Assembly (NCBI RefSeq): GCF_000236785.1
Contig: NZ_AGUF01000073.1
Span: forward strand, 85,498 to 149,497
Direction of reading: 5' to 3'
From: Achromobacter arsenitoxydans SY8
GTDB taxonomy: Bacteria > Pseudomonadota > Gammaproteobacteria > Burkholderiales > Burkholderiaceae_B
DNA length: 64,000 nucleotides
Position 1 is the stretch's first letter; each line of letters starts with the position of its first letter. This document shows, piece by piece, positions 1 to 7,757 of this stretch. The notes beneath the pieces are model-generated. The model was not told where the DNA came from. It was given only the letters and a program-made list of their open reading frames with translations, and did not search any database. Both the position numbers and the translations under genes were made by a program.

Positions 1-1140
1 CCAGCCCGTGACGTCCACGGCCTCGCCGATGAAGTACAGGCCGGGCGCCGCCTTGGCCTGCATGGATTTCTGGTCCAGGCCGCGCGTGTCCACGCCGCCG
101 CGCATCACTTCGGCTTTCTTGTAGCCCGCAGTGCCGCTGGGAATCAGGCTCCACTGGTGAATGTCCTGCGCCAGCGCGCGCAGGGTCTTGTCCGGCGCGT
201 CGGCCAGGCGCAGCGCGGCCAGCCCGGGCTTGCCGCCCAGCTCCGCCAGATGCAGCCAGCGGTCGGCCAGCCGCTTGGGCCACAGCCCTGCCAGCACCGT
301 ATGCAGCTGCTGGCGGTTGCCGGACTTGGACGCCAGCAGTTCTGCCGCCAGGTCGCGGCCCGGCGCCAGGTCGATCACGATGGGCTCGCCCGGCTTCCAG
401 AAGCTGGAGATCTGCAGGATCGCCGGCCCCGACAGGCCCCGGTGGGTGAACAGCAGGTCTTCAAGAAACTCTCCGCGCGCCTTGCCCTGCCCCGTGTGCA
501 GATTGACTTCCAGGGCTACGCCGGACAGTTCCGACAGGGCCTGCCAATGCGCGGGGTCGAAGGTCAGCGGCACCAGCGCGGGCCGCGGCTCTACCACCTT
601 CAGGCCGAACTGGCGGGCGATCTTCAGGCCGAAGTCGGTGGCGCCCAGCTGGGGAATCGCCATGCCGCCGGTCGCCACCACCAGCTTGGCGGCGCGGATC
701 GGGCCCTGGCTGGTGCGCAGCTCGAAGCCTTGTTCGCCGTGGGCGATCTCGGCCACGGTGCAGCCCATGCGCCACTGCACGTTGCCGGCGCCGCACTCGG
801 CGCGCAGCATGTCGATGATGGATTCGCTGGAATCGTCGCAGAACAGCTGGCCGCGGTGCTTCTCGTGCCAGGCGATGCGGTGGCGCTTCATCAGCGCCAG
901 AAAGTCCTGCGGCGTATAGCCGGACAGGGCCGAACGGCAGAAATGCGGATTGTCGGACAGGAAATTGGCGGGTCCGGCGCCGATGTTCGTGAAGTTGCAG
1001 CGGCCTCCGCCGGAAATGCGGATTTTCTCGGCCAGGCGCTGCGCGTGGTCGACCAGCACCACGCGCAAGCCGCGCTGGCCGGCCACCGACGCGCACATCA
1101 TTCCCGCGGCGCCGGCGCCAAGTACGGCTACATCGAACAT
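1..1140 (-). CDS. BaiN/HI0933-family NAD(P)/FAD-dependent flavoprotein (3' end cut by window edge)
   Basis: This gene is read from the minus strand starting at the ATG complement at 1138-1140. It stays open for 380 codons to the left edge, so the C-terminus is missing. The N-terminus MFDVAVLGAGAAGMMCA is a Rossmann FAD-binding GxGxxG motif. It is followed at about residues 38-50 by KIRISGGGRCNFTN, the signature of the HI0933/BaiN (YhiN) family. Near the visible end, GLYFIGEAVDVTGW is the second conserved flavin-binding segment of that family. Members are about 390-410 residues long, so perhaps 10-30 residues are lost. It lies 23 bp downstream of the decarboxylase gene on the same strand and may be cotranscribed with it. 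The family is widespread, and its physiological substrate in proteobacteria is not established. Family call is firm; the reaction is unknown. Confidence 0.85.
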   Translation of the reverse strand, partial: MFDVAVLGAGAAGMMCASVAGQRGLRVVLVDHAQRLAEKIRISGGGRCNFTNIGAGPANFLSDNPHFCRSALSGYTPQDFLALMKRHRIAWHEKHRGQLFCDDSSESIIDMLRAECGAGNVQWRMGCTVAEIAHGEQGFELRTSQGPIRAAKLVVATGGMAIPQLGATDFGLKIARQFGLKVVEPRPALVPLTFDPAHWQALSELSGVALEVNLHTGQGKARGEFLEDLLFTHRGLSGPAILQISSFWKPGEPIVIDLAPGRDLAAELLASKSGNRQQLHTVLAGLWPKRLADRWLHLAELGGKPGLAALRLADAPDKTLRALAQDIHQWSLIPSGTAGYKKAEVMRGGVDTRGLDQKSMQAKAAPGLYFIGEAVDVTGW

Positions 1141-1163
1141 CAGGACTCCAGACCCGCCCGCGA

Positions 1164-3425
1164 TCACTCTTCGATCAGGCAATCGACGTAGTAGCGCTTT
1201 TCGCCATCGGGACCAATTTCATCGGCCAGGCCGTGAATGTAGGTCTCGAAGCCCGGGAAGCGCTCGTTGAACTCGCGCGCGAACTGCAGGTACTGCACGA
1301 TGGTGCGGTTGAAGCGTTCGCCCGGGATCAGCAGCGGGATGCCCGGGGGATACGGCGTCAGCAGCACGCCCGTGACTCGCCCTTCGAGCTTGTCGATGTC
1401 GACGCGTTCGACCTCGCGGTGCGCCATGCGGGCAAACGCGTCCGACGGCTTGAGCGCCGGCACCATGTCGCTCAGATACATCTCGGTCGTGAGGCGGGCG
1501 ACGTCGCGCTCGCGGTAGGCCTCGTGAATCTGCTGGCACAGGTCGCGCAGGCCCATGCGCTCGTAGCGGCGATGGTCGCGGCAGAACTCGGGCAGGATGC
1601 GCCACAGCGGCTGGTTGCGGTCGTAGTCGTCCTTGAACTGCTGCAGGGCGGTCAGCAGCGTGTTCCAGCGGCCCTTGGTGATGCCGATGGTGAACAGGAT
1701 GAAGAACGAGTACAGGCCGGTCTTTTCGACCACGACGCCGTGCTCGGTCAGGTACTTGGACACCAGCGCGGCGGGAATGCCGGTTTCGCCGAAGCTGCCC
1801 GACATGTCCAGCCCCGGCGTAATGACCGTGGCCTTGATCGGATCCAGCATGTTGAAGCCTTCGGCCATCTCGCCGAAGCCGTGCCAATGGTCGTTGGCTT
1901 CCAGGATCCATTCGTCGCGGTTGCCGATGCCTTCGGGCACCAGGCGGTTCGGGCCCCAGACCTTGAACCACCAGTCGTTCTTGCCGAATTCGGACTCCAC
2001 CTTGCGCATGGCGCGGCGGAAATCCAGGGCTTCGCGGATGCTTTCCTCGACCAGCGCGGTGCCTCCCGGCGGCTCCATCATGGCGGCCGCCACGTCGCAG
2101 GACGCGATGATCGCGTACTGCGGCGACGTGGACGTGTGCATCAGGTACGCCTCGTTGAAGACGTTGCGGTCCAGCTTGCGGGTCTCGGACTCCTGCACGA
2201 TGATCTGCGAGGCCTGCGAGATGCCGGCCAGCAGCTTGTGCGTGGAGTGCGTGGCGAAGACCATGGCGTCCTGGCTGCGCGGGCGGTCCTGGCCGATGGC
2301 GTGCATGTCCTGGTAGAACTCGTGGAACGAAGCGTGCGGCAGCCAGGCTTCATCGAAGTGCAGCGTGTCGACATAGCTGCCCAGCTGCTTCTTGATCATT
2401 TCGACGTTGTAGATGACGCCGTCGTACGTGCTTTGCGTCAGCGTCAGGATGCGCGGGTTCTTGTTCGCCGCTTCGCGCGCGAACGGGTTGGCCTCGATTT
2501 TCTTGCGAATGTTGTCCGGGTGGAACTCTTCCAGCGGAATCGGCCCGATGATGCCCAGGTGGTTGCGCGTGGGGCGCAGGAACACCGGGATGGCGCCCGT
2601 CATCGTGATGGCGTGCAGGATCGACTTGTGGCAGTTGCGGTCCACCACCACCACGTCGCCCGCGGCCACGTTGGCGTGCCACACCACCTTGTTCGAGGTC
2701 GACGTGCCGTTGGTCACGAAGAAGCAGTGGTCCGCGTGGAAGATGCGCGCGGCGTTCAGTTCGGATTCAGCGACCGGGCCGGTGTGATCCAGCAGTTGAC
2801 CCAATTCGTCGACCGCGTTGCAGACGTCGGCGCGCAGCATGTTTTCGCCGAAGAACTGGTGGAACATCTGGCCCACCGGGCTCTTCAGGAACGCCACGCC
2901 GCCCGAGTGGCCCGGGCAGTGCCACGAGTACGAACCGTCCTGCGCGTACTTGACCAGTTCGCGGAAGAACGGCGGCGGCAGGCTGTCGACGTAGCTGCGG
3001 GCTTCGCGGATGATGTGGCGCGCCACGAATTCGGGGGTGTCCTCGAACATGTGGATGAAGCCGTGCAGTTCGCGCAGGATGTCGTTCGGGATGTGTTCGG
3101 AGGTGCGCGTTTCCCCATACAGGTAGATGGGGATATCAGCGTTGCGGAAGCGCAGTTCACCGATGAAGGTGCGCAGATTCTTGATCGCGCTGGCCACGTC
3201 CTCGGGCGAATCCACATCGAACTCTTCGTCGTCGATCGACAGGATGAAGGCGCTGGCGCGGCTCTGCTGCTGCGCGAACGAACTCAAGTCGCCGTAACTG
3301 GTCACCCCGATCACCTCGACGCCCTCGGCCTCGATTGCTGCGGACAAGGCACGGATACCCAAACCGGACGCGTTCTCGGAACGGTAGTCCTCGTCGATGA
3401 TGAAGATAGGGAAGCGGAATTTCAT
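1164..3425 (-). CDS. PLP-dependent arginine/lysine/ornithine decarboxylase
   Basis: The product has 753 residues, the normal size for the inducible group III basic amino acid decarboxylases (AdiA, LdcC/CadA, SpeF). Residues 1-130 form the response-regulator-like wing domain. Residues about 150-560 are the PLP fold, with WHCPGHSGG at 168-176, HFDEAW around 357-361 (Asp binding the PLP pyridine nitrogen) and the Schiff-base lysine in ATHSTHK, K397. A small C-terminal domain follows. These enzymes decarboxylate arginine, lysine or ornithine to agmatine, cadaverine or putrescine in the cytoplasm. Which substrate is used cannot be read safely from sequence. The start is supported by AGGAG eight bases upstream. 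No amino acid/polyamine antiporter gene lies next to it, unlike acid-resistance operons, so a role in polyamine supply is as likely as acid stress. The flavoprotein gene follows after 23 bp. Confidence 0.93.
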   Translation of the reverse strand: MKFRFPIFIIDEDYRSENASGLGIRALSAAIEAEGVEVIGVTSYGDLSSFAQQQSRASAFILSIDDEEFDVDSPEDVASAIKNLRTFIGELRFRNADIPIYLYGETRTSEHIPNDILRELHGFIHMFEDTPEFVARHIIREARSYVDSLPPPFFRELVKYAQDGSYSWHCPGHSGGVAFLKSPVGQMFHQFFGENMLRADVCNAVDELGQLLDHTGPVAESELNAARIFHADHCFFVTNGTSTSNKVVWHANVAAGDVVVVDRNCHKSILHAITMTGAIPVFLRPTRNHLGIIGPIPLEEFHPDNIRKKIEANPFAREAANKNPRILTLTQSTYDGVIYNVEMIKKQLGSYVDTLHFDEAWLPHASFHEFYQDMHAIGQDRPRSQDAMVFATHSTHKLLAGISQASQIIVQESETRKLDRNVFNEAYLMHTSTSPQYAIIASCDVAAAMMEPPGGTALVEESIREALDFRRAMRKVESEFGKNDWWFKVWGPNRLVPEGIGNRDEWILEANDHWHGFGEMAEGFNMLDPIKATVITPGLDMSGSFGETGIPAALVSKYLTEHGVVVEKTGLYSFFILFTIGITKGRWNTLLTALQQFKDDYDRNQPLWRILPEFCRDHRRYERMGLRDLCQQIHEAYRERDVARLTTEMYLSDMVPALKPSDAFARMAHREVERVDIDKLEGRVTGVLLTPYPPGIPLLIPGERFNRTIVQYLQFAREFNERFPGFETYIHGLADEIGPDGEKRYYVDCLIEE

Positions 3426-3717
3426 GCAGGCGCTCCTGGGGGCAAGGCGAATCGGTCGCGTATCGCGGCGCGAATGTACTGCTAGTAAAGATCCGTCAGA
3501 TGACAGACGGCGCGAGGTCCCGCCGGGCGGCGGGATTGGCGGAATTGTAGGGCTGTTTTTCTTACAGTCCTAAGGGAAATCCCCAGAAGGCGTCCAGGGG
3601 CGTTGTCATGACGCCAAAAGGGCCGGCCTGCCGCCCTTCCCCCGCAGCGGCAGGGGGAGGCCGAAGACGGCCGGGGACCGGGGGCCTGGGCCCGCCGAGG
3701 CCATCGCAAAGCCGAGC
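3426..3717. other. intergenic region upstream of the decarboxylase gene
   Basis: No gene is seen in this 292-bp gap. It contains a 7-bp perfect hairpin, TCCCGCC-GGGC-GGCGGGA at 3518-3535, without a T-run. There is also a TACAAT hexamer on the minus strand at about 3545-3550 that could be the -10 of the decarboxylase promoter, though no convincing -35 is present. The GC-rich part at 3620-3717 shows inverted C/G runs that may end the neighbouring minus-strand transcript. Confidence 0.35.
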
Positions 3718-4173
3718 CTAGCGGATGGTCGCGGCCTCGCCGGACTGCAGGGCGGACGTGAATTGCTCAAAGTAGGCGGGGATCGCCTCGGACGCGCCGT
3801 AGCGGATACGCCGTTCGACCTTGGCGATGGCGCCGAAGCAAACCTCGGCCCCGGGCTCGCCGCAGACCAGGACCACGGGGTCCTCGTCGTCGCAGACTTC
3901 ATACAGGCCGCCATGCGCGCGGCGGCCGATCTCGTAGAGGTAGGCGGCTGCGCCGACAGTCTGCATGGGGGTCAGAGGCAGCGTGCCCAGATGGGCGGCC
4001 TCGAGTGCGTCATCGAGCGCATGGACGCTGGACGGGGAGTAGTCCAGCACGGCGCCGGTGGGCCCGGCTGCCTGCACGAAATCCTGCGCGGCACCCGCCA
4101 CGCGCGCCACGAATTCTTCCTGGACTTCGTCGCGCGTGACATCCTGGTTTATCTTGAGGAAACCGAACATCAT
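3718..4173 (-). CDS. small conserved protein of unknown function
   Basis: The product begins MMFGFLKINQDVTRDEVQEE and is about 151 residues. A longer open frame reaches 4263, but AGGAG sits 4 bases before the ATG complement at 4171-4173 and 7 bases before the next ATG at 4168-4170, so one of these is the start. There is no signal peptide or membrane segment. The middle part, with VLDYSPSSVHALDDAL and LTPMQTVGAAAYLYEIGRR, resembles small DUF3806-like or immunity-like cytoplasmic proteins that contain a conserved aspartate-rich helix. That resemblance is by eye only. It is divergent from the GNAT gene with about 100 bp between them. Function unknown. Confidence 0.7.
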   Translation of the reverse strand: MMFGFLKINQDVTRDEVQEEFVARVAGAAQDFVQAAGPTGAVLDYSPSSVHALDDALEAAHLGTLPLTPMQTVGAAAYLYEIGRRAHGGLYEVCDDEDPVVLVCGEPGAEVCFGAIAKVERRIRYGASEAIPAYFEQFTSALQSGEAATIR

Positions 4174-4273
4174 TGGCTCCTTTGTGAAAACCGCAAGCGG
4201 CGTTAAGACCATTATAGGCAGCCCCCTGCGCCATGCCGCCCGAACGTTCCCTATTCCCAACACTCCTTAGCCC

Positions 4274-4792
4274 ATGCCAGCCCCCATCGTAAGACGCCTG
4301 ACCGCCCCGGATGCCGCGCCCCTGCGGCAATTGCGCCTGGACGCGCTGGTCGAAACGCCGGAATCCTTCGGATCGAGTTACGAAGAGGAACACACGCTGA
4401 CATTGGAGGACATCCGCGAATGGATAGTCCCCGCGGACGACGGCGCCATGTTCGGCGTCTTTGCCGATGGCGCACTGGCCGGGATGGTGGGCGTGGGCCG
4501 GCAGCGCAAACTGAAGATGCGCCACAAGGCGCACATCTGGAGCATGTACGTGACGCCGGCCCAGCGCGGACGCGGGTTCGCCCGGCTGCTGATGCAGGCG
4601 GCGATCGGCCACGCGCGGACCATGCGCGGGGTCCGCCAGGTGCAGTTGAGCGTGACCGCCAACAACACCGCGGCGGTCGCGCTGTATGCCGGCATGGGCT
4701 TCGCCGTGTATGGCCACGAGCCGGAGGCGCTGTGCGTGAACGGCAGGCTCTACGACGAAGCGCTGATGGCGCTGCCGCTGGCGGACGGCTAG
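4274..4792 (+). CDS. GNAT-family N-acetyltransferase
   Basis: The 172-residue product has the GNAT fold from end to end. The N-terminal IVRRLTAPDAAPLRQLRLDAL is the usual first strand and helix. The acetyl-CoA pyrophosphate-binding motif A is MYVTPAQRGRGFARLLM, with QRGRGF at 97-102. The C-terminal strand and helix contain VTANNTAAVALYAGMGF, with the NxxAxxLYxxxGF pattern typical of family members that acetylate small molecules or protein N-termini. The substrate cannot be predicted. The gene stands alone, divergent from the small conserved gene and convergent with the GGDEF gene. Confidence 0.88.
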   Translation: MPAPIVRRLTAPDAAPLRQLRLDALVETPESFGSSYEEEHTLTLEDIREWIVPADDGAMFGVFADGALAGMVGVGRQRKLKMRHKAHIWSMYVTPAQRGRGFARLLMQAAIGHARTMRGVRQVQLSVTANNTAAVALYAGMGFAVYGHEPEALCVNGRLYDEALMALPLADG

Positions 4793-4806
4793 CGCGGAGC
4801 GCGGAA

Positions 4807-6063
4807 TCAGGCGGCAGCCGACCTACGGCGCGCGCCGTACGCGCACACCTGGTTGCGGCCGCCGTCCTTGGCCTTGTAGAGCGCTTGGTCGGCCGCCTTG
4901 ATGACGGCGTCGGGCGCGCGCAGCGCATCGCTGCGCTCGGCCACGCCAATGCTGACGGTCACGCGCAGCGGCCTCGAACCGCGGCCGCGGTTGCCGCGCC
5001 TGCGTTGGCCGATCTGGTCGGCCTTCGGCCGGGCCGGCTTGTCGCGCAGCCGCATCTGGTAAGCCTCGATCGCGCGCCTGACCGTTTCCAGGTGCGGCAT
5101 GGCTTCGGCCGCGGTCTTGCCCGGGAACACCAGCGTGAACTCTTCCCCGCCGTAGCGGTAGGCGTGGCCGCCGCCGGGCACGCGGCGCAACTGGGACGCC
5201 ACCATGCGCAGCACCTGGTCGCCCACGTCGTGGCCATGGGTGTCATTGAACGCCTTGAAATGGTCGACGTCGGCCATCGCAAGCGTGTAGACGCGGCCCA
5301 TGCGCTGCAGCCGCTCGTTCAGCGCGCGCCGGCCCGGCAGGCCGGTGAGCTCGTCGCGAAACGCCATGTGGAAGCCTTCGTGCGCCAGCGAAATGCACAG
5401 CGCCGTCAGCGACGCGGCGGACATCAGCGCCAGTTCGATGGGATGGGCGGCCCCACGCGGCAGGGCCCACGCCATGCAGACGAATCCCAGCCATTGGCCG
5501 GCCTGCTGCGGGCGGCCATAGCGCAGGAGCAGCAAGGTCAGGGTCAGGCCGGTAGCCAGCAGCGCCACCAGCGCCTCGGCCGGCACGCCCAGGCGCGCCA
5601 GCATGCCTTGCAGGGCGATCGTGCTGAAGATGCCGCCCACGCCGTCCTTGCCGGCCAGCGCGATCGCCGCCACGCCGGCGGCCATCAGGCCAATGCGCAA
5701 GCCCACGTCGATAAGCATGCTGGATCGCTCGGACCACAGCGCATTGATCGTGTAGACAAGCGACCACCAGGCCAGCACGGCCCCCATCGCCCAGGGCGCC
5801 TCGCGCGCGAGCGTGGGCCACGCGGCCGTCACCGCGAGCACGCACAGCATCAGCGCCAATGTCTGCGATCGCTGGTACATCAGGCAGATCGCCGCGCCGA
5901 TCAGCGCCATCGCCCACGGCACGAAGGGCACGATGAGCGTCAGCGCTGGCGGCCATTCCCGCCAGAACAGAAGGCCCACCGCCGCAGCGACCGGCAACGC
6001 GGGATAGAACAACAGGGGCAGCCAGGGAATATGGGGGTAACGCACGGATGGGGCCTTGCTCAC
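4807..6063 (-). CDS. membrane-bound GGDEF diguanylate cyclase
   Basis: The 418-residue product has six or so hydrophobic helices in residues 14-230 with no recognisable periplasmic sensor, then a GGDEF domain. Domain landmarks are RDELTGLPGRRALNE at 236-250, ADVDHFKAFND at 264-274 (metal and substrate binding) and the active-site GGEEF at 305-309. An active enzyme making cyclic di-GMP from GTP is therefore expected at the inner membrane. The RxxD inhibitory site normally just upstream of the active site is absent; the segment reads RRVPGGGHAY. A roughly 28-residue basic insert at 338-366 (rich in Arg, Lys, Gly) interrupts the domain before VTVSIGVAER. Both features suggest altered feedback control. 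It is convergent with the GNAT gene (14 bp). Confidence 0.9.
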   Translation of the reverse strand: MSKAPSVRYPHIPWLPLLFYPALPVAAAVGLLFWREWPPALTLIVPFVPWAMALIGAAICLMYQRSQTLALMLCVLAVTAAWPTLAREAPWAMGAVLAWWSLVYTINALWSERSSMLIDVGLRIGLMAAGVAAIALAGKDGVGGIFSTIALQGMLARLGVPAEALVALLATGLTLTLLLLRYGRPQQAGQWLGFVCMAWALPRGAAHPIELALMSAASLTALCISLAHEGFHMAFRDELTGLPGRRALNERLQRMGRVYTLAMADVDHFKAFNDTHGHDVGDQVLRMVASQLRRVPGGGHAYRYGGEEFTLVFPGKTAAEAMPHLETVRRAIEAYQMRLRDKPARPKADQIGQRRRGNRGRGSRPLRVTVSIGVAERSDALRAPDAVIKAADQALYKAKDGGRNQVCAYGARRRSAAA

Positions 6064-6205
6064 GCTTGCAGATATGACGTCGCCAAATCGGCAAACACAT
6101 GTATTCTTTTTACGGACGCGGCATGGGGTTCTTTAGCACAAGCCGCGTAACAGCGCGGGCATCGGGCCCGCGCCAAACCTCCCGGCGCCGCCAGCGCAAG
6201 ATCCC

Positions 6206-7081
6206 ATGAGAATCCTGGTCAACATCGACGTGCCCGATCTGGAGCACGCCATCGCGTTCTATCGACAGGCCTTCGGCCTGAGACTGCACCGGCGCCTGGG
6301 GCCGACGGGTGCGGAAATGCTGGGCGCCGATGCGCCCATCTACCTGCTGGAGAAGGCCGCCGGCACGCCGGCCGCCGGCGCGGCGCGCCAGCCTCGCGAC
6401 TACGCGCGGCACTGGACGCCCGTGCATCTGGACGTGGTGGTCGAGGACGTAGACAGCGCCGTGGCCCGCGCCGTCGCCGCAGGCGCGCGGCTGGAAGACC
6501 CGCCCGCCACGCACGCCTGGGGCCGCATCGCGCACCTGAGCGACCCCTACGGCCACGGCATCTGCATCCTGCAGTTCCTGGGCCGCGGCTACGACGAGCT
6601 GGCGCAGGACGGCGCCACCGACCCGGGCGGACTGCGGTTCACGCCGGCATCGGAATCGGATTTCGAGGCGTTGCTGGCGCTGCGGATCGCGGCCATGCGC
6701 GAAAGCCTGGAACGGCTGGGCCGGTTCGACCCGGAGCGGGCGCGGACGCGGCTGCGCGGCAATTTCCGGCCGGACTGCACCTGGCATATCGAACGGAATG
6801 GTCAGCGCGTCGGCTTCTATGCCGTGCGCCCGGACGGCGATGGATTGCGGCTGGACCACCTGTACCTGCATCCCGAGGCGCAAGGCCAGGGGCTGGGCGG
6901 GGAGGTCATGCGGTGGATCCTGCGGTATGCCGACAGCCGCGGGCTGCCGGTGACGCTGGGCGCGCTGCGCGGCAGCGATTCGAATCGCTTCTATCGCCGG
7001 CATGGCTTCGTGCAGACCGGCGAAGGCGAGTGGGACATCGAGTACCTGCGCGAATGCCTGCCGCCCGCGTCCCCGGAATGA
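6206..7081 (+). CDS. fusion of a glyoxalase-like VOC domain and a GNAT acetyltransferase
   Basis: The 291-residue product carries two domains in one frame. Residues 1-125 form a VOC/glyoxalase-bleomycin-resistance module: ILVNIDVPDLEHAIAFYRQAFG at the start, VHLDVVVEDVDSAVARAVAAGA at 73-94 and LSDPYGHGICILQF at 111-124. Residues 143-285 form a GNAT module whose acetyl-CoA loop is LHPEAQGQGLGG at 221-232, with NRFYRRHGFVQTGEGEWD near the end. Both domains look intact. VOC domains bind metal or drug-like ligands, and GNAT domains acetylate amines, so the fusion may bind and modify one small molecule; this is inference. It ends 4 bp before the convergent dcd gene. The domain call is firm; no substrate can be named. 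Confidence 0.85.
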   Translation: MRILVNIDVPDLEHAIAFYRQAFGLRLHRRLGPTGAEMLGADAPIYLLEKAAGTPAAGAARQPRDYARHWTPVHLDVVVEDVDSAVARAVAAGARLEDPPATHAWGRIAHLSDPYGHGICILQFLGRGYDELAQDGATDPGGLRFTPASESDFEALLALRIAAMRESLERLGRFDPERARTRLRGNFRPDCTWHIERNGQRVGFYAVRPDGDGLRLDHLYLHPEAQGQGLGGEVMRWILRYADSRGLPVTLGALRGSDSNRFYRRHGFVQTGEGEWDIEYLRECLPPASPE

Positions 7082-7085
7082 TGAA

Positions 7086-7649
7086 TCAGGTGCGCGGCAG
7101 CGTCACGCCGCGCTGGCCCTGGTACTTGCCGCCGCGGTCGCGATAAGAGGTTTCGCAGACCTCGTCGCTTTCCAGGAACAGCATCTGCGCGCAGCCTTCA
7201 CCCGCATAGATCTTGGCGGGCAGCGGCGTGGTGTTCGAGAATTCGAGCGTGACGTGGCCTTCCCATTCGGGTTCCAGCGGCGTGACGTTGACGATGATGC
7301 CGCAACGCGCGTAAGTGCTCTTGCCCAGGCAGACCGTCAGGACGCTGCGCGGAATCCGGAAGTATTCCACGGTGCGCGCCAGCGCGAATGAATTGGGCGG
7401 GATGATGCAGACATCGCCCTTGAAGTCCACGAACGAGCCTTCGTCGAAATTCTTGGGATCGACGATGGTGGAATTGATGTTGGTGAAGATCTTGAATTCG
7501 TCGGCGCAGCGCACGTCGTAGCCGTAGCTGCTGGTGCCGTAGCTGACGATGCGCCCGCCATTGGCCGTACGGACCTGCCCCGGTTCGAAGGGTTCGATCA
7601 TGCCGGCTTCGGCCTGGCGGCGGATCCAGCGGTCGCTTTTGATGCTCAT
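7086..7649 (-). CDS. dcd: dCTP deaminase
   Basis: This enzyme deaminates dCTP to dUTP for thymidylate synthesis. The frame is open from 7745, but the family start is [21 protein letters not shown], giving 187 residues, close to the 188-193 of known Dcd proteins. Diagnostic segments are [42 protein letters not shown] (containing the catalytic glutamate) and GEGCAQMLF. The C-terminus [17 protein letters not shown] is the usual nucleotide-closing tail. It lies downstream of tamA-tamB on the same strand, with about 108 bp after tamB that include a hairpin at 7721-7740. Confidence 0.96.
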   Translation of the reverse strand: MSIKSDRWIRRQAEAGMIEPFEPGQVRTANGGRIVSYGTSSYGYDVRCADEFKIFTNINSTIVDPKNFDEGSFVDFKGDVCIIPPNSFALARTVEYFRIPRSVLTVCLGKSTYARCGIIVNVTPLEPEWEGHVTLEFSNTTPLPAKIYAGEGCAQMLFLESDEVCETSYRDRGGKYQGQRGVTLPRT

Positions 7650-7720
7650 GGTGGGTGTGGTGCTAGGGAATGGAGTGGCCGCCATTTTATCCCGAGCGCG
7701 TCCGCTGCGCCCCGGCCCGG

Positions 7721-7740
7721 GCGGGACGGCCTTGTCCCGC
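7721..7740 (-). terminator. hairpin between tamB and dcd
   Basis: GCGGGAC (7721-7727) and GTCCCGC (7734-7740) form a perfect 7-bp stem with a 6-nt loop, between the tamB stop and the dcd start. No T-run follows on either strand, so it is at best a weak or rho-assisted terminator, or a processing site. Confidence 0.35.
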
Positions 7741-7757
7741 CTCAAGCCGCGCGCCGG

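Noticed and set aside
157-1191. Long open frames on the plus strand opposite the flavoprotein
   Set aside because: They are shadows of the minus-strand gene in GC-rich DNA; their proteins are Arg/Ala/Gln-rich, without domains.
1233-3485. 750-codon open frame on the plus strand
   Set aside because: It mirrors the decarboxylase gene; the minus-strand frame has all catalytic motifs.
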